From Chitinophagaceae bacterium (GTDB lineage Bacteria; Bacteroidota; Bacteroidia; Chitinophagales; Chitinophagaceae): DNA of 64,000 nucleotides. Positions 16,752 to 26,460 of the stretch are shown in pieces (positions within the stretch are counted from its first letter, which is position 1; the number at the start of each line of letters is the position of its first letter). The DNA is taken from assembly GCA_019638595.1 (NCBI GenBank), contig JAHBTJ010000013.1:62001-126000 (forward strand), read 5' to 3'. The translations under genes were made by a program, and so were the position numbers. Under the pieces are notes generated by a model, which was given only the letters and a program-made list of their open reading frames with translations, was not told the DNA's origin and did not search any database.

Positions 16752-17957
16752 GTCATGCATCTTGCTTGCTCCCTTTTTGAGGATAAACTCACTGCTCAGC
16801 AGGTAGGCACCATCTGTAACCACTACTTCTCCGGGTTGCACTCCTGATGTAATCTCGATCCATAGTGCGTTTTCGGCACCTGTTTCCACCATCCTCGGTT
16901 CAAACTTTCCGGCACCTGTTTCTACCCAGATGTGAGCGCCTTTACCGTCATGAATGACCGCATCTACCGGTACGGTGACGGCTCGGGATGTATTGGCCAC
17001 AGGTAGTTCCACCACGGCCTGCATGCCTGCTCTTAGCTGGTTGTGCAGGTTGGGTATATTGCCCCTGATCGTGAGCAACTGGCTGCCTTCCTGTAAGGCC
17101 GGTGCGATAAATTCAACCCGCATTTTTTGCGGTTCGTTCTCAAAGCCGGCTACGGTCACATTTACCAGGTCACCCGTTTTTACCAGGCTTGCTTCGGCAG
17201 GATACAGATCTGCTTCTACCCAGATGTTATGGTAGCCTTCCAGGCTCATAATGGGGGAACCTTCTGCTACATATTGCCCTTCGGTAACCAACACTTCAGC
17301 AACAATACCATCTACCGGAGCCATATAGGTAATATAAGGGCTGGTTTTTTTGCTGGTTTTTAACTGGTGTACCTGCGCTTCACTTTGATCATAGAGCAAC
17401 AATTTCTGCCGGGAAGCATCCAGGAGTTGCTGAAATTTTTTGTCTTCCGGAAACTGTGATGCCTGCGCAACGGCAACCAGGTATTCCTGTTGCAATGCTG
17501 CGAGTTGTTCTGAATATATTTTATACAAGGGCTGCCCTTTACGCACCGGAACGCCTGTCTCTTTCACATACAGGGCTTCTATTCTGCCCGCTGTCCGGCT
17601 GGATATCATATCCGTTTGTGAAGGGTTTACGGCAAGCCTGCCGTTTAGTTGTTTAAAGGAGGAAAAGGAACCCGTTCTCACCGTGTCTGTATTGATGTTT
17701 CCCAGCATCTGTTGTGGGACGCTAAGCGTTAAGAAATCACCGGCATTGGTTTTATCAAACGGAACCAGATCCATTCCGCAAATCGGACAGCTACCAGGCT
17801 TGTCGCTTACGATCTGCGGGTGCATGGGGCAGGTATAGGTTTGTTTTTGGGTGGTTTCCGTTTGTGTTTTCGTGTCCTTGTTTTTACACGAACCCAAGCC
17901 CAACATGGCGATAGCGGCAAGTAGGAAAACGGAGAGGATGTTTATTTTCTGGTTCAT
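16746..17957 (-). CDS. RND periplasmic adaptor (CusB-like) with metal-binding N-terminus
   Basis: Membrane-fusion protein of 403 residues that links an inner-membrane RND pump to a TolC-type outer-membrane channel. It has a lipobox (LGSC near residue 24) and then a heavy-metal-binding domain TCPMHPQIVSD with CPICGMDLV. Lipoyl-hairpin and barrel segments of the HlyD/CusB type follow (APVDGIVAEVLVTEGQYV, IWVEADLYPAEASLV, RGNIPNLHNQLRAGM). It ends with Met/His (SKMHDH). Its ATG overlaps the stop of the other adaptor by four bases. Two adaptors per operon is the arrangement in both Cus operons here. Confidence 0.93.
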   Translation of the reverse strand: MNQKINILSVFLLAAIAMLGLGSCKNKDTKTQTETTQKQTYTCPMHPQIVSDKPGSCPICGMDLVPFDKTNAGDFLTLSVPQQMLGNINTDTVRTGSFSSFKQLNGRLAVNPSQTDMISSRTAGRIEALYVKETGVPVRKGQPLYKIYSEQLAALQQEYLVAVAQASQFPEDKKFQQLLDASRQKLLLYDQSEAQVHQLKTSKKTSPYITYMAPVDGIVAEVLVTEGQYVAEGSPIMSLEGYHNIWVEADLYPAEASLVKTGDLVNVTVAGFENEPQKMRVEFIAPALQEGSQLLTIRGNIPNLHNQLRAGMQAVVELPVANTSRAVTVPVDAVIHDGKGAHIWVETGAGKFEPRMVETGAENALWIEITSGVQPGEVVVTDGAYLLSSEFILKKGASKMHDH

Positions 17958-19291
17958 TTTGAATAATTTGATGTCAGTCTGATAAAGCTTTCACTGTCCA
18001 CCAGGAAACTGGCATTTTTTGCTATCTGCCAATAGCCAATGGAATCTTTTATTTCTATCATGTCATTGATTTTGATGCCTGCCTGCACCTGCCTGGGAAT
18101 AAACACGCCCTTTTCTTTTTTAAATACCACGGCTTTTGTCCCCAGTTGAAGCACGGCATTTTGAGGCAGCCAGTAGGTACCGTCTTTTATTACGTGCATA
18201 TTGGCAGTGAGTAACTGCCCCGGCTTTAAATCACTACCCGACAGGTACACCCGTGCTACCGTAAAATTTTCGCCATTTTTCTGCGTGGGTTCAATCAGGC
18301 CAATGCTGCCGGTTTTTATATCGCCGGGGTTGGCATCGGTATGATACGTCAGTTGTTGACCCCGTTTTAGGGTTGCTGCAATGGAAGGGGCAAACGAAAA
18401 CGCTGCTATCAGGCTATTGCTTTTGTAAATGGTGAAAACCGTTTCTCCGGCACCAACATACTGCCCTTCCCGGATGAGCACCGGCGTTGGATTAATGGCT
18501 TGCTGCGCTGCGGTAGTATTTGACAAAGCGGTACCACCGCCCATTGCGCCCATACCATCTGCAGCGGCGGCGGGTGAGGGTGGCATCGCCGTATTGGCGG
18601 GCGATGCGTTGGCAGCTACCTTTTTTTCTACGATGTAACCATCGACACTGCTGTACACGGGCACACGGTACAAAGGCTTTCCGGTTTTAATGACCTGGTT
18701 GATCTGTGCCGTTTGCATGCCCAACAAATTAAGCCGTTGCGTTGCCCTTTGCAGCAATAAAGCATTGTCATCGCTGCTGCTGATGTAAATCAATTCTCGT
18801 TGTGCGGCGGCCAGGTCAGGTGAATAAATTTCCATAATGAGCTGTCCTTTGCGTACCGGCTGGTAATTGTACCTGATATACATTTTTTCAATTCTTCCGG
18901 CAACACGGCTGGAAATGCTTTCCTGGTGCCTGATATCATAGGTAACGATGCCCTGCACCGGGACGGCAAAAGCCTGGCGGCCGCTGTCCGGAGTGATCGT
19001 GCTGATACCGGAAACCACCTGTTCGTTCACCGGCTTCAGCAACGGCAAAATGCTGCTATCTACATGAAGCTCATTGGAATGGCTCATGGGTACCAGGTCC
19101 ATGCCACAGATAGGACATTTACCCGGATGATCCCGCACAATTTCCGGGTGCATGGGGCAGGTATAGGCCGTTGCTTTGTCGTGGGCATGCATTGAATCCG
19201 CAGTGGCTGTTCCTGTTTTTTCCTTGCAGGAAAAAAGCAATAGTGAGAACAGCAGCGCGATGAGCAGTTTATCTGAATAATTCCTTTTCAT
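17954..19291 (-). CDS. cusB: RND periplasmic adaptor (CusB-like), larger paralogue
   Basis: A 445-residue membrane-fusion lipoprotein (lipobox LLFSC). It has an N-terminal YTCPMHPEIVRD/CPICGMDLVPM metal-binding domain, a SSRVAGRIEKMYIRYNYQPV hairpin entry, a coiled hairpin, and an Ala/Gly/Met-rich loop (AAAADGMGAMGGGTA) that interrupts the lipoyl half. CusB proteins pass Cu(I) or Ag(I) to the CusA pump. The gene overlaps TolC upstream by 23 bases and the second adaptor downstream by four, so the operon is tightly packed. Confidence 0.93.
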   Translation of the reverse strand: MKRNYSDKLLIALLFSLLLFSCKEKTGTATADSMHAHDKATAYTCPMHPEIVRDHPGKCPICGMDLVPMSHSNELHVDSSILPLLKPVNEQVVSGISTITPDSGRQAFAVPVQGIVTYDIRHQESISSRVAGRIEKMYIRYNYQPVRKGQLIMEIYSPDLAAAQRELIYISSSDDNALLLQRATQRLNLLGMQTAQINQVIKTGKPLYRVPVYSSVDGYIVEKKVAANASPANTAMPPSPAAAADGMGAMGGGTALSNTTAAQQAINPTPVLIREGQYVGAGETVFTIYKSNSLIAAFSFAPSIAATLKRGQQLTYHTDANPGDIKTGSIGLIEPTQKNGENFTVARVYLSGSDLKPGQLLTANMHVIKDGTYWLPQNAVLQLGTKAVVFKKEKGVFIPRQVQAGIKINDMIEIKDSIGYWQIAKNASFLVDSESFIRLTSNYSK

Positions 19292-20522
19292 AATCGACGA
19301 TCATTTGATATAATTTTTGTTTTTCGTCCAGCACATCAAGTCGCATCATGTTCAGGGCGTCCCAGTTATCCAAAACCACTGTGAGGGTGAGCTTATTTTC
19401 CTGGTAGGTAATGAAGCTGGCATCAAAGGTTTTTTGCAATGCCGGTATCACTTTTTCTTCTATGGATTGAATGCGCTGCTGCATCGTTTGAATTTCTGCC
19501 TGCATGCCGTACAACATGCCCTGTGTCTCCTGGAGCATGGCAGCACGTTCCTGTTCCATCGCCTGGATATTGGACCGCATGGATTTGATTTCCGACTGAT
19601 ACATTTTTTTTGACCACGGCGCAATAGGAATAGAGACCATGCCCATCACACTGAATGCCTGTGGCATCATGGAAGACAACGGCGACATGTGGTCGTATTG
19701 AATGCGAAACGAGGGCTTCCGTTCCAGTTTCATGGCTTCGATATTGAGCTGCATGGCGTGGATGCTTTCATTCATCCGCAGCACATCTTTTCGCTGGGTG
19801 GCAAGACTGGCCGTGTCATAGAATGTTGCGGCAACAAAGCGTGGTTCATACACCGTATCTATCTGAAGATCTGCATTGCCCGGACGGTTCATTAAAGCAT
19901 TCAGATAGGCTTTTGCCTTCGCAATTTCGCTCTGTGGCATAAAGAGCATATTGCGGTTCTTTTCGATGGATGCTTCTGCCCGGTAAACTGTGCTTAGCTG
20001 CGACTGGTTGTAAGGATAGCGTACCTCTTCAATCTTCTTCATCATCTCCAGCACTTTTTCGTTTTGTTGGATGATCCTGATTTTCTCCAACGCTACCAGC
20101 CAGTTAAAATACTGTGATTTTGCCTGTGCTTTCAGCTCATTAAGCGTTACCGCACGATTGGCATTTTCCACATTGCCCTGCGACTGGATGTATCTTTTTT
20201 TCGCCTGCAATTTTTTGCCGTTCGGAATTTCCTGTTCCAGCCGCAGCATAAGGGAACCTTTGTCCCTGGCCTCCATTATTTTCTGAAAAGGATAAGGCGT
20301 CATAAACGACCCTAAGCCCACCATCGGCGGCATCCAGGCAGTGGCGGCATCGGCGCTGTACTTGTATCCTTCCGCTTTTAATCCGTAGGTTCTGAGCAGG
20401 ATATTATTGCTGTCTATTTTTTGCAGCACATCGGGCAGGCTCAGCACTTCCTTTTGTTGTGCAAGGGCACTGAAAGGAAGCAGTACGAGCAGCCACAAAC
20501 ATTTTTTAATGGTGAACATCAT
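19269..20522 (-). CDS. cusC: TolC family outer-membrane channel (CusC-like)
   Basis: A 417-residue outer-membrane efflux protein with signal peptide (1-21, ALAQ). Two long helical repeats follow, with Met-rich segments (MSPLSSMMPQAFSVMGMV) that suit a copper route. It forms the trimeric exit duct for the CusA-CusB pump. It overlaps the C-terminal CusA gene upstream by 17 bases and the adaptor downstream by 23. The same order (CusA-N, CusA-C, TolC, two adaptors) recurs at 35-42 kb. Confidence 0.92.
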   Translation of the reverse strand: MMFTIKKCLWLLVLLPFSALAQQKEVLSLPDVLQKIDSNNILLRTYGLKAEGYKYSADAATAWMPPMVGLGSFMTPYPFQKIMEARDKGSLMLRLEQEIPNGKKLQAKKRYIQSQGNVENANRAVTLNELKAQAKSQYFNWLVALEKIRIIQQNEKVLEMMKKIEEVRYPYNQSQLSTVYRAEASIEKNRNMLFMPQSEIAKAKAYLNALMNRPGNADLQIDTVYEPRFVAATFYDTASLATQRKDVLRMNESIHAMQLNIEAMKLERKPSFRIQYDHMSPLSSMMPQAFSVMGMVSIPIAPWSKKMYQSEIKSMRSNIQAMEQERAAMLQETQGMLYGMQAEIQTMQQRIQSIEEKVIPALQKTFDASFITYQENKLTLTVVLDNWDALNMMRLDVLDEKQKLYQMIVDYEKELFR

Positions 20523-22440
20523 ATACCTCCAGTTTTCCGTATTTTTTTAATTCGTACTCTTTTGCCATTAAGAAGATGAGCGGCGTTACCAGCAGGATGT
20601 GAATGGCTGAAGTAAACACACCGCCAATCATTGGCAGCACTACCGGTTTCATCACATCGGTTCCCACGCCGGTGGCCCACAGCACCGGCACCAACCCAAA
20701 CAGCGAAACACAAACCGTCATGATCTTTGGACGCAGCCTTTTGGCGGCACCCTGAATGACATACTCCCGCAGATCTTCCCTGGTAATGGCTTCACTGGAA
20801 TTGCCTTTGCGTTTGATCAATTGCTGCATGGCATCGTTGAGGTAGATCACCATGACGATACCGGTTTCCACCGCAATACCAAATAAGGCGATAAAGCCCA
20901 CGGCAACCGCTACCGAAAGGTTGACGCCCCAGAAATAGATGATATAGGCTCCGCCGATCAACGCAAACGGAACGGTGATCAGGCTTAAAAACGCTTCACG
21001 GATGGAGTGAAAGGCGAAGTACAGGGAGAAGAAGATAATCACCAGCACAATAGGCGCGATCCACATCAGCGTTTGCTGCCCCCTGATCAAACTTTCATAC
21101 TGCCCGCTCCATTCCAGAAAATAGCCTGCCGGTAAAATGCCTTTTTGCTGATTGAGCTTTTCTATTGCTTCTTTTACCGTGCTGCCCAAATCCCTGTCTC
21201 TTACATTAAACAATACAGCTCCTCGCAGCAAGGCGTTTTCGGAGTTGATCATGGGTGGGCCGTCTTCAAATTTTACATCGGCTACGGCGCTCAACGGCAC
21301 TTCGCCGAAACCGGCTGACCGAAGTGGTATGCGTTTAATGTTGTCTACACTGTTGCGGTAATCCTGCGCCAGCCGTACATTAATGCTAAAGCGCTGCCTG
21401 CCTTCTACTGTTTGCCCGATGGGCGCACCGCCCAATGCCGTTTCTACGGTTTGGTTGACATCGTCCACGCTCAGACCATAGCGACCTAAATCTGCCCGGC
21501 GTGTGTCAATAGCCAGGTATTTGCCGCCTGTGATCGGTTCAACATACAGATCAGCTATACCGGCCGTGCCTTCAAGTGCTGTTTTTACCCGCTCTGATAC
21601 GACGGCAATCGTATCGAGGTTTTGTCCATAGACCTTTACACCCACATCCGTGCGGATACCAGTAGAAAGCATATTGATACGGTTGATGATTGGCTGCGTC
21701 CAGCCGTTTACCACGCCGGGAATTTGCAGTTTGGCGTCCAGTTCGTTAATGATCTTCGCTTTGGTGATGCCTTCCCGCCATTCTTTGTGCGGTTTGAGCA
21801 TAATGATGGTTTCAATCATGCTGATAGGCGAATTATCGGTGGCGGTACTGGCCCTGCCAGCCTTCCCCAACACCTTGTCCACTTCCGGAACGGATTTGAT
21901 GATCTTATCCTGCACCTGTAATATCCTTTTCATCTCGGAGTTGGAAACATCCGGTAGCGTAACAGGCATGAACAAAATGCTTTGCTCATCCAGCGGCGGC
22001 ATAAACTCTGTGCCCAAACTTCTGAGCAGGGGAATGGAAACCAGCAATGCCAGAATATTGATGGCAAGGGTGGTCTTTCTCCACTTCATCACCCATTGGA
22101 TCACCGGGGTATAGATCCGCTCCAGAAAGCGGTTTACCGGATTAGCACTGTCGGGGCGGAACTTTCCTTTCATGAAGAAGGAAATCAGCACCGGCGCAAG
22201 GGTTAATACCAATAGCGCATCCACTATGAGTATAAAGGTTTTGGTGTAGGCCATCGGGTGAAACATTTTCCCTTCCTGCCCGGTGAGTAAAAACACCGGA
22301 AGAAAAGAAGTAATGATGATAACCGTGGCAAAGAAGACACCCCTGGATACCTGCTTGCTGGATTTTTCAATAATGGATAACCGCTCTTCCTCGGTGATCC
22401 ATTTTTCTTTTGCTTTTTTATTTTTTTTGTGCCAGATCAT
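20506..22440 (-). CDS. cusA: CusA-type RND pump, C-terminal half (split gene)
   Basis: About 644 residues covering the second half of a CusA/CzcA heavy-metal pump. It begins in the cytoplasmic loop between TM4 and TM5 (EERLSIIEKSSKQVSRGVFF), then contains TM5-6, the second periplasmic porter domain (FMPPLDEQSILFMPVTLPDV), and TM7-12. The ATG at 22440 overlaps the stop of the N-terminal half (ATGA), which gives coupled translation. The frame is also open upstream to 22473, but that would lengthen the overlap. Together the two halves equal one normal CusA of about 1,050 residues. The second Cus operon is split at the same place. Confidence 0.92.
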   Translation of the reverse strand: MIWHKKNKKAKEKWITEEERLSIIEKSSKQVSRGVFFATVIIITSFLPVFLLTGQEGKMFHPMAYTKTFILIVDALLVLTLAPVLISFFMKGKFRPDSANPVNRFLERIYTPVIQWVMKWRKTTLAINILALLVSIPLLRSLGTEFMPPLDEQSILFMPVTLPDVSNSEMKRILQVQDKIIKSVPEVDKVLGKAGRASTATDNSPISMIETIIMLKPHKEWREGITKAKIINELDAKLQIPGVVNGWTQPIINRINMLSTGIRTDVGVKVYGQNLDTIAVVSERVKTALEGTAGIADLYVEPITGGKYLAIDTRRADLGRYGLSVDDVNQTVETALGGAPIGQTVEGRQRFSINVRLAQDYRNSVDNIKRIPLRSAGFGEVPLSAVADVKFEDGPPMINSENALLRGAVLFNVRDRDLGSTVKEAIEKLNQQKGILPAGYFLEWSGQYESLIRGQQTLMWIAPIVLVIIFFSLYFAFHSIREAFLSLITVPFALIGGAYIIYFWGVNLSVAVAVGFIALFGIAVETGIVMVIYLNDAMQQLIKRKGNSSEAITREDLREYVIQGAAKRLRPKIMTVCVSLFGLVPVLWATGVGTDVMKPVVLPMIGGVFTSAIHILLVTPLIFLMAKEYELKKYGKLEVYDVHH

Positions 22441-23735
22441 AATTGAGGATTGTCTTTTTGTTCTTGTTGCCAATGTGCGTAGCGGTCTGCCAGGTGCTTG
22501 TAAGCATTTTCACTCATCACAATGCCATTATCCACAATTACCCCGATGGCCAATGCGATACCGGTAAGCGACATGATATTAGAGGAAATACCAAAAGCGT
22601 TGAGCAGGATGAAGCTGATGGCAATGGTGACGGGAATTTGAATAATAATGCTCAGCGCACTGCGCCAGTGAAACAGGAAGATGATAACGATCAATGAAAC
22701 CGCTATGATCTCTTCGATAAGTGTGCCTTTGACGGAGGAAATGGATTGCTTTATTAGTTGGCCACGGTCATAAACAATATCAAATTTTACCCCTTCTGGA
22801 AAGCCTTTGGCTACTTCCTGCATTTTGGCCTTCACGTTTTCAATTACCTCCGCGGCATTTTCGCCATAGCGCATGACCACAATGCCGCCGACCCGTTCTC
22901 CTTCGCCATTCTGGTCAAAAATCCCTAATCTTGTTTCACCGGAAGTTTGCACACTGGCTATGTCCGATACTTTAACGGCAATACCGTTACTGCTTTTTAC
23001 GGCAATGTTTTGGATTTCCCCGATGGACTGTAAATAGCCGGAGGTCTTGATCACATAGCCGATATCACTTAACTCAAACTTACTGCCGCCCGTTTCGTTG
23101 TTATTGGCACGAACGGCGCTGATGACATCACTTACAGCAAGTTTATAGTATAAAAGCTTGTTGGGATCGAGCGTGATCTGATACTGCTTTTGGAACCCGC
23201 CAAAGGAAGCGATCTCGCTTACGCCTCGTACATTTTGCAGCGCGAACTTGATATACCAGTCCTGCAAGGCTCTTTGTTCACCGAGATCCATGCCCGGTGC
23301 ATCGAGGGTGTACCACAGGACATGCCCAACGCCGGTACCATCGGGGCCTAACTGCGGGCTGACGCCTGGCGGCAGGTTGCGGGAAATAGTGCTAAGCCGT
23401 TCCAGCACCCGTTCCCTTGCCCAATAAATGTCTACGTTGTCTTCAAAAATGATGTAAATAAAGCTCATGCCGAACATGGACGTGCCCCGCACGTACTTGA
23501 TCTTAGGAAGGCCCTGTAAATTGGTAACCAGCGGGTAGGTTACCTGGTCTTCGATCAACTGCGGTCCCCGTCCCATCCATTCGCTGAAAACGATGACCTG
23601 GTTTTCGGAAAGGTCGGGAATGGCATCTATGGGGTTGTTTTTAACAGCAAAAACGCCCCACGCAAAAAAAGCTGCCGCCAGGACTAACACGATGAAACGG
23701 TTGCGCAGCGACCATTCTATAATACGATGTACCAT
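22437..23735 (-). CDS. cusA: CusA-type RND pump, N-terminal half (split gene)
   Basis: A 432-residue protein with TM1 (FIVLVLAAAFFAWGVFAV), the first porter domain (NPIDAIPDLSENQVIVFSEW, GPDGTGVGHVLWYTLD) and TM2-4. The TM4 proton-relay Asp is present (IGVIVDNGIVMSENAYKHL). After a short charged tail it stops at 22437, where a complete pump would continue. The stop TGA overlaps the start of the next gene. It is the first gene of the operon and lies about 100 bases after the HYC_CC_PP gene. Confidence 0.92.
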   Translation of the reverse strand: MVHRIIEWSLRNRFIVLVLAAAFFAWGVFAVKNNPIDAIPDLSENQVIVFSEWMGRGPQLIEDQVTYPLVTNLQGLPKIKYVRGTSMFGMSFIYIIFEDNVDIYWARERVLERLSTISRNLPPGVSPQLGPDGTGVGHVLWYTLDAPGMDLGEQRALQDWYIKFALQNVRGVSEIASFGGFQKQYQITLDPNKLLYYKLAVSDVISAVRANNNETGGSKFELSDIGYVIKTSGYLQSIGEIQNIAVKSSNGIAVKVSDIASVQTSGETRLGIFDQNGEGERVGGIVVMRYGENAAEVIENVKAKMQEVAKGFPEGVKFDIVYDRGQLIKQSISSVKGTLIEEIIAVSLIVIIFLFHWRSALSIIIQIPVTIAISFILLNAFGISSNIMSLTGIALAIGVIVDNGIVMSENAYKHLADRYAHWQQEQKDNPQL

Positions 23736-23841
23736 AAATGATAAATAAGGAACGATAAGTAATGCTGATGGTAGATCAGCGGTGGATAGAAATGCCTTTA
23801 GCCCAACAGCATACTGTCAGGCTCAAAATGTGGAGCGGAGT

Positions 23842-24240
23842 CTAAATACGGAAAACGCAATTTCGCTTGTAGATCGGAGTTCCGGTGCTGTAGGGTGGTG
23901 CGTTACTGGTGGGATTTTCCTCAGTAATAGAAGAAAAGGTGATAGCTGGAATGTCAATGAAAGAATCAGGCAAGGCTACCGCCATCAAATACAATCCCTG
24001 GAAAGCCGTTTCTGTTATGCTGTGATCATTGGTAATTTTGAGCTGCTTGTGTTCATCCTTGCAGCAGCCCTTTTCCACCATTTTGCCCTTGTCGCTGCCG
24101 CAAATCGGGCAGTTTTCCTCTTCATTGTCTGATACACTCCATTCTACCATTTTGCCCATACAATAATGCAAATGCAGGGTAGCGCCTGAAGTAGAGGCAA
24201 AGTAAGTAAAGGCTAATATGAAAAGGAAAATCTTTTTCAT
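23842..24240 (-). CDS. HYC_CC_PP family small metal protein
   Basis: A 132-residue exported protein: signal peptide (1-19), then HLHYCMGKMVEW, CPICGSDKG, GCCKDEHK, and a PP element (NAPPYS) near the C-terminus, which ends in CVFRI. These are the features that name the HYC_CC_PP family of Bacteroidota. The His/Cys/Met residues suggest a periplasmic metal-responsive role. It precedes the Cus operon, and a paralogue (43232-43621) precedes the second Cus operon. A TATATTTG at 24258-24251 could be a -7 element but would leave almost no leader. Confidence 0.82.
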   Translation of the reverse strand: MKKIFLFILAFTYFASTSGATLHLHYCMGKMVEWSVSDNEEENCPICGSDKGKMVEKGCCKDEHKQLKITNDHSITETAFQGLYLMAVALPDSFIDIPAITFSSITEENPTSNAPPYSTGTPIYKRNCVFRI

Positions 24241-24356
24241 TTTGTCGTTGCAAATATATAAACATTTTTTTTGAGAATGTAGCGTAATAATTTTTTAGCC
24301 CGATGATACATGATAAGATAATTGGATTTGGCGTGCTATACGGCTAAGTCTCCGGG

Positions 24357-24853
24357 CTAATGTATGTCCCAGATTCCGGCCGACCTTTCCAGGTTGATCA
24401 GGGCGGAGGCATAGTTCAGCAGCGCCTGGTAATAATCTGTTGTACATCATTATAGGTTCGTTGGGCATTTAATACTTCCAGCAAAGAAGTTTCACCACGC
24501 TTGTAACTGTAGATCTTGCCCTCTAAAACTTCTTTTGCATCCGTTAGCATTCCATTGTCGAACTGCTGCACTTGCTTTTGGGCAGCCTGGTAGTTAATGA
24601 AGGCTTGCGTAACCTCTACCTGGATTTGCTGTACTACCTGTTGGTACTGCACTTCTGCCTGCTGCATAGAAAATGTTGCTGCTTTGATGTCGCCTTTATA
24701 ACGATTGGAGAACTTTACAGGAGTGCTTAACCCGGCACTCAGGGAACGGTAAGCCGGTGTGGGCGGCAATATCATTAGTGGACACACCGCTATATAAGTA
24801 TCTTCATCTGCATGTGTCCAACTGCTTTTAGTTGTATCCAAATCGTTTGACAT
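24357..24853 (-). pseudogene. TolC family gene remnant, truncated and frameshifted
   Basis: The frame from 24853 to 24416 contains LSAGLSTPVKFSNRYKGDIK and VEVTQAFINYQAAQKQVQQF, the conserved C-terminal half of a heavy-metal TolC channel. It runs out of frame near 24418. The true ending (DYYQALLNYASALINLERSA, GIWDIH) continues in another frame to a stop at 24357. The signal peptide and first half are missing. It is thus the broken remains of a third channel gene. Confidence 0.8.
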
Positions 24854-24897
24854 AATAGCACAACCGGAAGGGCATTATTAGGAACTGATTTATAAGT

Positions 24898-24960
24898 TTA
24901 CACCTGATCCAACGATTTGCGTTTATCTTCCCTGATTTGTTTACAATGACTGGGTGTAGA
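24898..24960 (-). pseudogene. Scrap of an AraC regulator C-terminus
   Basis: Minus-strand codons 24960-24898 read STPSHCKQIREDKRKSLDQV then stop. The intact regulator at 26461-27048 ends TPSHFRQIREEKRKPLDKV, so this is the end of a close paralogue. The nuclease gene begins its 3' end seven bases away, and no other part of this regulator remains. Confidence 0.75.
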
Positions 24961-24966
24961 GCAGGC

Positions 24967-26223
24967 TTACCTGGTTGCCACGTTTCTTGCAATTTTTTCC
25001 ATGATCAGGTGGCTGTCGCCAAATTTGCAGAGCGCGTCGCAATGTTGGCGCAAATCGGAAAAAAGAATATACTTGATCATTACCTTGTTCTGTTTTATGG
25101 CCGGCCGTGACAATTGCCCCACCACATCTTTTTCTCTTTTATCGGGTACGATCAGATAAAATACTTCGTCATCATCGGCGATCGTGTAACTCAAATCTGT
25201 AAGCCGTAAGATACCGGAATAGATGCTGGTACTTTTTTCCACCTCAAAGGCAGCAATGACATTATTGGTTGCTTTTTGAAACCATAATACATCAATCAGT
25301 TTTACGGTATTCAATGTTTCCCGGTCTAAATCAATCTCCGGAAATGCCTGCAAACAAATAAAAGAAAAATTGTTGCCGCAATGTGATTTGGAGCGGTCAT
25401 TGGAAGCTGCAATGACATCATACCCCAAAGCGTGACCAATTTTTAGTAAGTGATACTGCATTTCTGTATGCAGATCCTCTTCCTGTTTTTCATGTTCTAC
25501 TTCTTCTCGTCTTTTTTCAATCAGCTTTTCCAATTTCTTTCTCTCTGGTTCTGACAAATATTCATCTGTACCCAATATGATTTTTTGGGTGCCTATTTCA
25601 AAAAGCAATCCTGCAATCGCTCCCAAATCCAGCGAAAGTTCCGAGCGGTATTGCTTATTGGTATCGATCAACACTTCCCGCAGCGCCAGGTACTCGCTCC
25701 AACTTCCTAATTTCTTCCTGTCTTTGAACAGATAATTGAATCCATTCAGGATGGCTGTATTAAAGGGTGGTACAATGGTGGGATGCAGGAAATAAAGAAT
25801 GTTCGATACGGCAGGCCCCAGTCCTTTTATCTTGTAGCTGTCCAGCCGGATAATTTCTTTAATGATTTGCGCCTCTGCTTTTGCATTCAGGCAATTTTCA
25901 AGGAACTGGCCAAAGTGCTGCTTATTTGTTTCATTTTCGTAAATGTCGGGGATTCTCAGCTTGGGCTTCCAATAGAAGGGGTGCGCAGCTCCCTCAAACA
26001 CCTGCTTTTGTTCGGTTATACAGGTGAGCACAAATTCAAGAGAAGATCCTTTAAAATCATTTCCGAATTTCTTGTTTTTAATATCATCCACTATCTGCTG
26101 TACGCCTCTGCGGATGGAGCGGAATGCTTTCAAACGTTCTTCGTTATTAGTAAACCAGGTATTATAAACTGATTCCCTGTCAGCTTTATACTGTTGGATG
26201 ATTGAATGAAGATGGCTATTCAT
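24967..26223 (-). CDS. PD-(D/E)XK-like nuclease, restriction-endonuclease type
   Basis: A 418-residue cytoplasmic protein. The first 250 residues are mainly helical and end in a charged coiled stretch ([20 protein letters not shown]). The last 150 residues contain KLIDVLWF and then [18 protein letters not shown]; the spacing of D and ExEK fits a PD-(D/E)XK nuclease core. It may be a type II-like or Mrr-like endonuclease, but the target is unknown. Its ATG lies inside the last codons of a methyltransferase remnant (ATGAATAG overlap), as expected for a former operon. It now sits between two copies of an AraC C-terminus. Confidence 0.6.
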   Translation of the reverse strand: MNSHLHSIIQQYKADRESVYNTWFTNNEERLKAFRSIRRGVQQIVDDIKNKKFGNDFKGSSLEFVLTCITEQKQVFEGAAHPFYWKPKLRIPDIYENETNKQHFGQFLENCLNAKAEAQIIKEIIRLDSYKIKGLGPAVSNILYFLHPTIVPPFNTAILNGFNYLFKDRKKLGSWSEYLALREVLIDTNKQYRSELSLDLGAIAGLLFEIGTQKIILGTDEYLSEPERKKLEKLIEKRREEVEHEKQEEDLHTEMQYHLLKIGHALGYDVIAASNDRSKSHCGNNFSFICLQAFPEIDLDRETLNTVKLIDVLWFQKATNNVIAAFEVEKSTSIYSGILRLTDLSYTIADDDEVFYLIVPDKREKDVVGQLSRPAIKQNKVMIKYILFSDLRQHCDALCKFGDSHLIMEKIARNVATR

Positions 26224-26395
26224 CTTTGATGGCTTTAATGAGTTTTACGGTACCGAACAGGGTATTAAAATAGCGTGTTTCTTCCACATTTTTACATCCA
26301 GCTTTTTCGATATAGCCAGGTAACAGATCCTGCAAAACAATCCTTTTATTGGCGGTGGAGATAGGAGAAAAACATGGGAAGAAACACCAGTCCAT
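26216..26395 (-). pseudogene. C-terminal remnant of a class I SAM methyltransferase
   Basis: Minus-strand frame reading [58 protein letters not shown] then stop. The ending LFGT-hydrophobic-KA resembles the terminal strand of small Bacteroidota SAM methyltransferases. There is no SAM-binding N-terminus, and a stop lies just upstream in frame. The end overlaps the nuclease start by eight bases. Confidence 0.5.
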
Positions 26396-26460
26396 CTTTT
26401 GCTTTTGTCATTTGCGGAAGGCCGCTACTTCGTAACACCAATTTGTTTTACCCTATAAAA

